Positions 35,495-43,827 of a DNA stretch of 64,000 nt are shown piece by piece. The position numbers and the translations under genes were made by a program. The stretch spans positions 1-64,000 of the forward strand of contig CAZIKB010000015.1 of NCBI GenBank assembly GCA_964539665.1, written 5' to 3'. Position 1 is the first letter of the stretch. The number at the start of each line of letters is the position of its first letter. Origin of the DNA: CAZIKB01 sp964539665. GTDB lineage: Bacteria; Zhuqueibacterota; Zhuqueibacteria; Oceanimicrobiales; Oceanimicrobiaceae. Under the pieces are notes generated by a model. The model made no database searches. It saw only the letters and a list, made by a program, of their open reading frames with translations, and was not told the origin of the DNA.

Positions 35495-38400
35495 ATGTCA
35501 AATGTAATTCATTTATATCGTCCACAAAGAACCTCGGCAGAGAATCTTGAAGCAATTTTTGTAGCAAGGGAACCTTTGCTGAACGACATTATCGCTCGAT
35601 TCAAAATTTGGCAGCCAGGTTCCAGTCGACAGCATTACCTGATAATTGGTCCCAGGGGTATTGGAAAGACTATTCTACTTAGACTTGTTGAGCATCGGAT
35701 CAAGCAAAATTCAGAACTAAATAAAAAATGGAAGCCTATTGTTTTTACAGAAGAAGCTTTTTCCATTACTAAAATTTCTGACCTTCTAATTGAATCCCTT
35801 AAAATCCTTTCTGAAGAAACCGCTGATTCAGCATTATTAAATGCATACCAACGGGTCCAATACGATGACAATGACGAACGTGCAATTGATTTATCTTTAG
35901 ATGCACTCAGGAATTATCACAAATTGAATGGCTGTGGAATATTGTTGATGATCGAGAATATTAATCGCATGTTTGAAGGTCAGATGCGCAAGAGAGACGA
36001 AATTCATATCCTGAGAAAAATACTCATCGAAGAAGAATGGCTGGTTGTAATATGTACATCCCCTACTTTCTTAAATGCGGTGACCGGACCCGAGGAACCT
36101 TTATTCGAATTCTTTCATGTTCACCCTCTAACAGAATTAACACCTGATGAACAACTGCAGCTACTAAAAAAACTGGCCATCCTTGAAAAGAATCTTTCTT
36201 TTGAAAACAATATATTAAAATACCGCTCACAACTTCAGGCTCTCTACCATTTTACAGGTGGCAATCCCAGATTATCTATTATGTTATATGACTTGATTGC
36301 CAATCAAAATATTACGGACGTGAAATCAGAACTCGATCACCTGCTTGATAAGCTAACGCCATTTTACCAGGAACGCATGCAAGATATTCCAGAACAAGAA
36401 AGTAAACTTCTTGAAATCATGGCCTTAATGCCAGAAGGATGTACGCCGACAGAATTGGCTAAAGAATCGCGAATGCGGGCAAAAATAGTTAGAGCGTTAA
36501 TAACACGGCTGGAAAAAGCGGGTTACATACGCCGTGAAGAACGTAGGCTTAAAAAAACCGTTTATATCATACCAGAGCGTTTTTTCCGCATCTGGCATCA
36601 AATGAACCATTCTCGTGCAGCCAGGGGACGTGTGCAATATTTACTCGAATTTTTTTCTAATTGGTATGCTACTAAGGAGGAGAGAGATAATGTTTGGAAT
36701 GAATTGACCGCTGAATTTCAAATAGAAGTAAAAGAAGACGATGACAGCAGAGCCGATGATATAACCGAATATATGATGTACATTGCCGCAGTTTCTGAGG
36801 GTCAGGAAAAATATGCAAGAGAATTTGACCGACTTCGCAATATAACCTTGGTTTCAAGCGTAGATGCCATTCAGCAAGAATTAGCTAAGCTTGATAACGA
36901 ATATTTTTCAAACGGAGATTACTTTTTTCATAAAGGCTATTTCTTAGCAAATGATTTAAGGCAGCATCAGGCAGCGCTCCAAGCTTTTAAAAAAGCTAAT
37001 GAATTCATACCAGATGATGTGGTAGTGCTTTTCAATCAGGCAGTTGCTTTAGATAGACTTAAGCGGAAGCCTGAAGCAAGTGAAGTTTATGATAAGACTG
37101 TAGAGCTTTTAACTAAGCGAAAGGGCACCAGTGAAGCTCGCGATAGGATGCTTGAGATACTTCGTGAAGATAATAATTCTCGTATAGTAAGATTAGCCGC
37201 CTCCCTGCTGGCTCGCACTGCCGATTTAGTAATCGTTAGCCAAATCATATTAATTTTAGAAAATTCACATTTGTCATGGCGGCGCCAACACTGTGCTACC
37301 GCTCTTGGACTCCTTGAAGCAAAAGATGCTGAATCGACTTTATTGAATTGTTTGAATGACGAAGCTAACAATGTTCGTGGCAGCGCCGCTACAGCTTTGG
37401 GACGAATTGGCTCTGAACAAGCAGTCAAATCCCTAATCGACTGTTTACAAGATGAAGCCAAAAATGTTCGTGGCAGTGCCGCATACGCATTAGGACAAAT
37501 TGGCTCTGAACAAGCAGTCCAATCCTTAATTGAATGTTTACACGATCAAGCTAACGATGTTCGTGGCAGTACCGCTTACGCATTGGGTAAAATTGGCTCT
37601 GAACAAGCAGTCCAATCCTTAATCGAATGTTTAAAGGATAAAGCCAACAATGTTCGTGGCAGTACTGCTTACGCATTAGGCCAAATGGGTTCTGAACAAG
37701 CAGTTCAGCCATTGATCGAATGTTTAAAGGATGAAGCCAAAAATGTTCGTGGCAGCGCCGCCTCAGCTTTGAGACGAATCGGCTCTGATCAAGCAGTGCA
37801 ATCCTTAATCGAATGTTTACACGATCAAGTCAACGATGTTCGTAACAGTGCCGCTTCAGCTTTGGGACGAATCGGCTCTGAACAAGCAGTCCAATCCTTA
37901 ATCGAATGTTTACACGATCAAGCCAACGATGTTCGTGGCAGCGCCGCTTCAGCTTTGGGACGAATCGGCTCTGAACAAACAGTGCTACCCTTAATCGAAT
38001 GTTTACATGATCAAGCCAACGATGTTCGTGGCAGCGCCGCTACCGCTTTGGGTCGAATTGGCTCTGAACAAGCAGTCCACCCCTTAATCGAATGTTTAAA
38101 GGATAAAGCCAACAATGTTCGTGGCAGCGCCGCTACGGCATTGGGACGAATCGGCTCTGAACAAGCAGTGCAATCCTTAATCGAATGTTTGCGCGATGAA
38201 GATAGAATAAATCGAGGCAGTGCTGCTACTGCATTGGGACGAATCGGCTCTGAACAAGCAGTCCAACCCTTAATCGAATGTTTACACGATGATGACAGGG
38301 ATGTACGAGGCAGCGCCGCTACCGCATTGGGACGAATCGGCTCTGAACAAGCAGTCCAATCCTTAATCGACTGTTTACACGATGAAGCCCACAATGTTCG

Positions 38401-38944
38401 TGGCAGTGCCGCCACTGCATTGGGACTAATCGGCTCTGAACAAGCGGTTCAATCCATAATCGAATGTTTATATGATGAAGCCAACAATGTACGAGGCAGC
38501 GCCGCTACCGCTTTGGGACGAATCAGCTCTGAACAAGCCGTCCAACCATTAATCGAATGTTTACACGATAAAGCCTACGATGTTCGAGGCAGTGCCCTGG
38601 CTGCATTAGGTAGGATAGCCTCTGCAATACCCATTCCCGAACTAGTTCCTGTAATCAAAATCCTCGTTGAACAGCTAATTGAAGGTTCACGGCAACAATT
38701 GGAATCAATCATTCGAATTTTAGTGCGCTCAGCTTTTCGTTCGGCTAATCTCGAAATGATTGCTGAGGTAATTCATGTTCTGACCTCTATTCTGAGTGAT
38801 AGTGACGTTATATGCACACCCTATCTGGCAGCACATGAATACCTGAAGTCAGACAGAAATCCCGCAATACTTGAACGTCAGCACCCGGAAATGCGTGAGG
38901 CCATTCAATTGTTAGTAGAACTATTCGATAAGGGCAGTGATTAA
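35495..38944 (+). CDS. Large STAND-like ATPase with winged helix, TPR and 13 near-identical HEAT repeats
   Basis: 1149 residues. Walker A is GPRGIGKT (52-59) in an archaeal-type ATPase domain (~20-270). A winged helix (~305-375, MALMPEGCTPTELA then LEKAGYIRREER) and a TPR-like region (~470-545) follow. From residue 627 to ~1029 there are 13 repeats of 31 residues (VRGSAATALGRIGSEQAVQ, LIECL, variable linker), PBS-lyase/HEAT type, plus a degenerate fourteenth. The tail of ~90 residues is helical. The order ATPase, winged helix, superhelical repeats matches STAND/NLR-like sensors, in which repeats bind a ligand and release the ATPase. Effector output is not obvious in this chain and might come from partners. 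It is the second gene of a two-gene operon. Confidence 0.85.
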   Translation: MSNVIHLYRPQRTSAENLEAIFVAREPLLNDIIARFKIWQPGSSRQHYLIIGPRGIGKTILLRLVEHRIKQNSELNKKWKPIVFTEEAFSITKISDLLIESLKILSEETADSALLNAYQRVQYDDNDERAIDLSLDALRNYHKLNGCGILLMIENINRMFEGQMRKRDEIHILRKILIEEEWLVVICTSPTFLNAVTGPEEPLFEFFHVHPLTELTPDEQLQLLKKLAILEKNLSFENNILKYRSQLQALYHFTGGNPRLSIMLYDLIANQNITDVKSELDHLLDKLTPFYQERMQDIPEQESKLLEIMALMPEGCTPTELAKESRMRAKIVRALITRLEKAGYIRREERRLKKTVYIIPERFFRIWHQMNHSRAARGRVQYLLEFFSNWYATKEERDNVWNELTAEFQIEVKEDDDSRADDITEYMMYIAAVSEGQEKYAREFDRLRNITLVSSVDAIQQELAKLDNEYFSNGDYFFHKGYFLANDLRQHQAALQAFKKANEFIPDDVVVLFNQAVALDRLKRKPEASEVYDKTVELLTKRKGTSEARDRMLEILREDNNSRIVRLAASLLARTADLVIVSQIILILENSHLSWRRQHCATALGLLEAKDAESTLLNCLNDEANNVRGSAATALGRIGSEQAVKSLIDCLQDEAKNVRGSAAYALGQIGSEQAVQSLIECLHDQANDVRGSTAYALGKIGSEQAVQSLIECLKDKANNVRGSTAYALGQMGSEQAVQPLIECLKDEAKNVRGSAASALRRIGSDQAVQSLIECLHDQVNDVRNSAASALGRIGSEQAVQSLIECLHDQANDVRGSAASALGRIGSEQTVLPLIECLHDQANDVRGSAATALGRIGSEQAVHPLIECLKDKANNVRGSAATALGRIGSEQAVQSLIECLRDEDRINRGSAATALGRIGSEQAVQPLIECLHDDDRDVRGSAATALGRIGSEQAVQSLIDCLHDEAHNVRGSAATALGLIGSEQAVQSIIECLYDEANNVRGSAATALGRISSEQAVQPLIECLHDKAYDVRGSALAALGRIASAIPIPELVPVIKILVEQLIEGSRQQLESIIRILVRSAFRSANLEMIAEVIHVLTSILSDSDVICTPYLAAHEYLKSDRNPAILERQHPEMREAIQLLVELFDKGSD
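37373..38581 (+). repeat. Thirteen tandem 93-bp coding repeats
   Basis: Units of exactly 93 bp, each beginning GTTCGTGGCAG or a close variant, run in frame through the large ATPase gene. Neighbouring units share most bases even at silent positions, which points to recent unequal crossing-over or gene conversion. Variation clusters in the linker (HDQAND, KDKANN, KDEAKN, HDDDRD). Confidence 0.9.
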
Positions 38945-38963
38945 TAAAAGCTATAAATTCCTA

Positions 38964-38992
38964 TTGACACCATCCCTTCTAAAACTTATATT
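38964..38992 (+). promoter_or_regulatory. Promoter upstream of the DUF4062 gene
   Basis: TTGACA (38964-38969) and TATATT (38987-38992) with a 17-base spacer, close to the sigma-70 consensus. It lies 144 bp before the DUF4062 start and 20 bp after the ATPase stop codon, so this gene has its own promoter. Confidence 0.65.
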
Positions 38993-39047
38993 ATAACAAC
39001 TTCAGCAAATTTCGTTTCAGTTCTTGAATAAAGCCAGGGAAGAGGCT

Positions 39048-39122
39048 ATGACGCCTGAGATATACACATCAGTGATACAATCCATCGCTTATAGTAAAGC
39101 CATATTATTGATTTCTCACTAA
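39048..39122 (+). CDS. Possible 24-residue leader ORF
   Basis: MTPEIYTSVIQSIAYSKAIL opens an ORF that ends at 39122, 13 bases before the DUF4062 ATG, with GGAAGAGG just upstream of its own ATG. It could be a short translated leader or chance. No homologue is recognised. Confidence 0.25.
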   Translation: MTPEIYTSVIQSIAYSKAILLISH

Positions 39123-39135
39123 AAAGGAGAAAAAT

Positions 39136-40257
39136 ATGGGCAAAACAATAAAAATCATGATTTCGAGTCGGTGCAATGATCCGATTATTTTAAATGGCGA
39201 AACCGTCATGTTTACTGATATGCGCAAACAACTTAAAGAAGAAATAGAACATGTACAATTATTTGAAGAGCAACTTTTTGAGGTCTAGATCAACGAAGAC
39301 GCCCCTCCCGAAGAAGGAGCAACTGACTCCTGGGACGCCTGTCTAAAGCAAGTTGATGATGCAGATATAATGTTAATCTTGTACAATGGCAATGCTGGTT
39401 GGGCTCATGAGAGCGGAGATATCGGCATCTGTCATGCAGAAATGCAGCGTGCATTATCCACGGCCCCAGCTAAAGTACGATTAATTCAATTACCGTTGAG
39501 TGACCTTGGCGAAAATCATGTAAAGAAAAGCAATCAGACGTTTCGTCAATATATTCAGTATCAGAGTTTATTTAGAGGAGCGCTTGCTGAAAATGGCGAG
39601 CAAGCAATCGCTCTGGCTAAAGAAGCACTAAATGCCGCCGTTGTTGATATGGTTGTATTGGGAAAATGTGAAGCTCTGAAAGGCAAATATCATTTAGGGG
39701 AAGCTTTAAACTGGTCGCGTCTGGATTTCTTAAAACGAAAAAAAGCAATGGAAAGCATCATCCTCGATAATCTTCGAAATAGAGCCGGCTCTTCTGAAGT
39801 ACAGCTTGACAATGGTACACTATTAACAATTTTCAACAAACATGTGCTGGTCGTATCCCATGCTGTCCCTGCCGGGCTTTCAGTCGCGGCAGCCAGAGAA
39901 ATGGTTGGCAGACCTTTCTTACACGACCATGAACATGCAACCCACCTTGATAATAATATCGGCGGTCCGCTCCATTTAATCGGCTGCCACAAAAAAGTAA
40001 CGGAATCACAGGCTGTTAATCTTTTAGGGCAGCCAGACATTTCAATAATAAATGCACCTTTTGGTATTTATGCAATAGATATCATTTATAACATTCAAGT
40101 CGTTTTTCTCTCAGATTGTCGTGATCAAAGCTCGACGCGACATGCTGTGCAGCGATTCTTCGACTGGCTCGATCAATCAGGGGAAGCTCCCCTTCTGGTC
40201 AATCGGGCTGAAAAACGCATGCGGATTGTGAATGCCATTGCCAAAGAAGTGCAATAA
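39136..40257 (+). pseudogene. DUF4062-domain gene interrupted by one in-frame TAG
   Basis: An excellent GGAG lies six bases before the ATG at 39136. The product starts KTIKIMISSRCNDP, typical of DUF4062, reaches LFEEQLFEV, meets TAG at 39286-39288, and continues in the same frame as INEDAPPEEGATDSWDACL through ADIMLILYNGNAGW to a stop at 40257. TGG for TAG would give FEVWINEDAPP, the expected DUF4062 sequence, so a single G-to-A change explains it. Total length would be 373 residues; the C-terminal ~200 residues are not recognised. DUF4062 domains are often fused to STAND ATPases as N-terminal modules, so this may be a separate effector of the ATPase operon. No other damage is seen. Confidence 0.75.
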
Positions 40258-40382
40258 TTGACAATTAGGTTTAATTAGAATTAGAAAATAAATCGTTTTA
40301 TCAAATGCGATACAAAACTTTTTATTTCTATTTAAAGAAAAAAATTACATTTTGGACTATAATTTAGTAGAAAGAGGCCACC

Positions 40383-42191
40383 ATGATATTTTTAAAGTCC
40401 TGGCGTTTTTTATGGTCAATACTGATCATTATCGTATTATCATTCTACCTAACCACCTGCCAGAAGGACAGCCCATTCCAACCAGAACCCCAAAAGCACT
40501 GGGTGGTGGACACCACACTGATTCCAGTCATCATCTCCCAGGTTGATTCTTCACACATCCGCAGTTCCATTCAAACCCTGCAGGATTTCGGCACGCGTTA
40601 TGCCTATTCGCCAAAATGTTTTGAGTCTGCGGAATGGATAAGGAGTGAACTGGAAGGATACGGCTATTCGGTGGAATATCAAACTTTTTCTAGACTCCCA
40701 ATAAATGACATATATTTTATCAATGAATCTGAAGGTTTGGCGGTGGGTAGTTACGGCGTGATATTAAAAACTGTTGACGGGGGTAACACGTGGGAACGTA
40801 AGGAAAGCAACACGGATAGCCACCTACTCAGGATTTTTAGTCTTGATGGGGAATTTTGCTGGGCCTGGGGCGTATGGAATGAATATGTTGTTTTGCAGTC
40901 AAAAGATAGCGGAGAAAGCTGGGAAAGGATGAATCTAATAAATAACAAGTCCGTACAATCCTTATTCTTCCAAACCCGCATGAAGGGCTGGATGGGCGTT
41001 GGTGGCAGCGCATTGTACAAAACTACTGATGGCGGAATAAGCTGGACACACAATTTTTCCGGAGGCGCTTGTTTTGATATTTACTTCATTTCAGATTCTG
41101 TAGGCTTCATTGGCACATCTCAGCATTTATACAAAACCACGGATGGTGGCGATTCGTGGGGAATCGTTCCGGATGTGCCCGGCATGATAAAACGAATCCA
41201 GTTTTATGATAATAAAATAGGACTTATGGTTTCCGAGAACGGAGAAGTGATCATTACGCATGATGGTGGCGAGACCTGGGAAGTTAAAAAGGTTGTAGAT
41301 TATATGTTGCAAGAGTGCACATTTATTGACAGTACAAAGTTTGTGATCATGTCAGTAAGAAGATATCTTATTTCACATGATGGCGGTTTAACCTGGAAAG
41401 AGCTTCCACAGAATACGTACATACATTCAATAGATTTTATCAATAAGCAAATAGGGTTCCTTGTTGGATTGGGAATTTTTCACAAAACCACTGATGGTGG
41501 TCTAACCTGGAATGATGTAATAGCAGGTCTTCCCCTAGATATATTATGGAACAATGTAAAAGCAGAGAAATCAGGCAGGATTGAGTCGGATAAAAAGATA
41601 ATTGTAGGCGCTCATTATGATTCTCGTAGTGACCATCGTTCTTATTATGAAGCACCAGGTGCCAATGACAATGCCAGCGGCACGGCAGGCGTTTTGGAGA
41701 TGGCTCGCGTTTTCAAAGATTACGATTTTAACCGTACTGTTGAATTTATTCTTTTCTCAGGAGAAGAACAAGGTTTGAGGGGAAGTTACTATTCCGCTGC
41801 GATTTCCAGGCAGAATGCAGAAGACATAGTAGGAATGATCAATCTTGATATGATCGGTTATTATCCTGATAATGTTTATGATATTGGTATTTATTCTATC
41901 AACCCTGATTTTCGGTCATCTTTTATTCAAGAGACAACTAAATATTCAAATATTATTTTTTATGAGTTTGATAAGTTAATGAGCGATGAGAAATCATATT
42001 TTGACAGAGATTATCCTGCGCTTGGAATCTTAGAATATACTCTTCCTTCGGTTCGAAGCTATCCCTGGTATCATAGTGTAAACGACAAGATAGATAAACT
42101 CAATATGGATTTTACGGCAGCAGTGGTACAATTCACAACAGGAGGAATTTTTAGTTTGATTACTCCTGTTGTCTTAAAACCAATCAAATGA
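40383..42191 (+). CDS. M28 family peptidase with an inserted seven-bladed YCF48/BNR-like propeller
   Basis: A 602-residue exported protein with AGAGG before the start and a signal or anchor segment at residues 8-25 ending LTTC (possible but non-ideal lipobox). Residues ~45-103 are the beginning of an M28 domain (WIRSELEGYGYSVEYQTF). Residues ~104-383 are seven repeats with the Asp-box-like signature KTTDGGxTW, each preceded by a FxxxxxGxxVG strand. The M28 domain then resumes with IIVGAHYDSRS, GANDNASG, FSGEEQGLRGSYY, and YHSVNDKIDKL. All zinc ligands seem present. YCF48-type propellers otherwise assist photosystem II assembly or occur in secreted proteins. The insertion would place a binding disc beside the active site. 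Confidence 0.88.
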   Translation: MIFLKSWRFLWSILIIIVLSFYLTTCQKDSPFQPEPQKHWVVDTTLIPVIISQVDSSHIRSSIQTLQDFGTRYAYSPKCFESAEWIRSELEGYGYSVEYQTFSRLPINDIYFINESEGLAVGSYGVILKTVDGGNTWERKESNTDSHLLRIFSLDGEFCWAWGVWNEYVVLQSKDSGESWERMNLINNKSVQSLFFQTRMKGWMGVGGSALYKTTDGGISWTHNFSGGACFDIYFISDSVGFIGTSQHLYKTTDGGDSWGIVPDVPGMIKRIQFYDNKIGLMVSENGEVIITHDGGETWEVKKVVDYMLQECTFIDSTKFVIMSVRRYLISHDGGLTWKELPQNTYIHSIDFINKQIGFLVGLGIFHKTTDGGLTWNDVIAGLPLDILWNNVKAEKSGRIESDKKIIVGAHYDSRSDHRSYYEAPGANDNASGTAGVLEMARVFKDYDFNRTVEFILFSGEEQGLRGSYYSAAISRQNAEDIVGMINLDMIGYYPDNVYDIGIYSINPDFRSSFIQETTKYSNIIFYEFDKLMSDEKSYFDRDYPALGILEYTLPSVRSYPWYHSVNDKIDKLNMDFTAAVVQFTTGGIFSLITPVVLKPIK

Positions 42192-42291
42192 TCTGCAAAC
42201 GAAAGGAGGCGGTATTCGAAATGGTACTATTTTAGTGCAAGGATTATTTGTAAAGAAAAACATCATTATTATTAAAAACAGGAGGAATGTC

Positions 42292-43754
42292 ATGAAGAAG
42301 AATGTTCGATTTATTGTAGTTTTGTTATTCGTCGTTTTCAATCTATTTTTTTTCACCAAGGACATGCACAAAATGAATATGCAGTTTTACTATTTGGTGG
42401 TAGTGGAGGCGGAAGAGTCCCAGCAGAAGATTCGCTGTATGTTAAACATGAGATAGCGCCAATGTATATTACACTGCGGTCTATATATGATTATAATAAA
42501 AACAATATTTATGTGTTGAATTTAGATGGCTCAGAGCTGAACAACTATAAAGAACACTTTGATCCATATGATGATGACCTACCAAATTATAAAAAGGCAT
42601 CCATCGATAGTTTCGTAAGTACTTTAAAAGCACTCAATTCAACTATGTCTCAAAACAACAGCAACCAGCTGTTATTCTACATCAGCGGACATCAGGGCTC
42701 CGGTGTTGATCCAAATGGGTATCATGACGGCAGGTTATTGGATGAAGAATTCGCAGATTCGGTTGATACGCATCTTTTGGCGAATGGCGTCGATAGTAAT
42801 ACCAGATTCATTTACGTTATAGGCTCATGTTCAGGATATGGATTTTGGAATGATTTAAGCGCTGACGCTGATACTATTTCCTTTGCCGCTGCAGATACAG
42901 CTATTGGCTTTAATACAATTACAGCGGGTCCGAAGTTTTCTTTCATGTATTACTGGCGGGAGACGTCTCATAATATCATCAATGCTTCCATCCATGATAT
43001 TTTCAATGTCGCGAAAGATTCCCTTTACCAGCATTATGGCTGGGATGATGAACGATCCACTCCTCAAGACGTGCCAAAAAAACATGCACTGCCATCAGGT
43101 TGGGATACAGATTGGACACTCTGGGGCGCTCGTAGTGTTCCTGCGGCTCTCAATATTGGGATCACTGGTCCTGATATGCTTGAATATAAGGAAAAGGGAA
43201 CATGGGCTGCGAGTGGAAATTGGGGAGATTATTCAGTTATCTACCAGTGGTGGAAAAAATATGATGGCAGTTCTAGCTGGACAACATTAGGCTCCGACTC
43301 CACCCAAAGCGTGCTAATGCTAAGAACAGGATTTACCTTGAAATTAAGAGTTACAAGAGGCTGGGAATATGACGAAGCTACCCATTACGTCCAATATGGC
43401 TACTGTAAGGGTTCTCCACTTGGAAAAGTGCATGTGAATCTGATATCTGAAAATCGTACACCAGATAATTTTTCTTTATATGCAAACTACCCCAATCCCT
43501 TCAATCCCGGCACCACCATTCGGTTTGATATTCCTGCTATCAAACAGGCATCAATTGAGGTGCAAATTCAGGTTTATAATTTAATGGGGCAAAGAGTGGC
43601 CACGCCATTTAAGGGTGATTTAGCGAGTGGCGCCTATGAAATTCGATGGAATGCAATAAATGATCAAGGAGTTCCGCTGCCGTCAGGTGTTTATATTTAT
43701 ACCATTCAATCCAATTTATTTCATGCATCTAAGAAGATGATAATAATAAAATAA
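42292..43754 (+). pseudogene. Secreted C13/caspase-like protease with C-terminal sorting domain, one-base frameshift
   Basis: AGGAGG precedes the ATG at 42292. The signal peptide MKKNVRFIVVLLFVVFNLFF leads into a run of eight T (42347-42354 region) where one T is missing; nine would give FFHQGHAQNEYAVLLFGG and a continuous 487-residue protein. In the corrected frame the catalytic pair of a C13-like peptidase is intact: His in YISGHQGSG and Cys in VIGSCSGYG. A beta domain follows (~300-390), then the sorting/FlgD-like domain (NYPNPFNPGTTIRF ... GVYIYTI ... KKMIIIK). As written, translation would have to start at an internal ATG (42462) without a signal. It could be a sequencing error, slippage control, or a recent mutation. 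Confidence 0.8.
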
Positions 43755-43755
43755 T

Positions 43756-43784
43756 TTGACTGTGTTAATAAAAGTATTTACATT
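43756..43784 (+). promoter_or_regulatory. Promoter of the aldehyde dehydrogenase gene
   Basis: TTGACT (43756-43761) and TACATT (43779-43784), spacer 17, lie 44 bp before the ATG and directly after the upstream stop codon. Confidence 0.55.
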
Positions 43785-43827
43785 GTTTACTCTGATAAAT
43801 CCCCTTTAACAAACCAGGGAAAAGGCC

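Noticed and set aside
38011..38415. Minus-strand ORF of 134 residues
   Set aside because: A shadow of the repeated HEAT-coding sequence.
37373..38581. Regular repeats that could be taken for a CRISPR array
   Set aside because: The 93-bp units are in frame, code for HEAT repeats and have no unique spacers.
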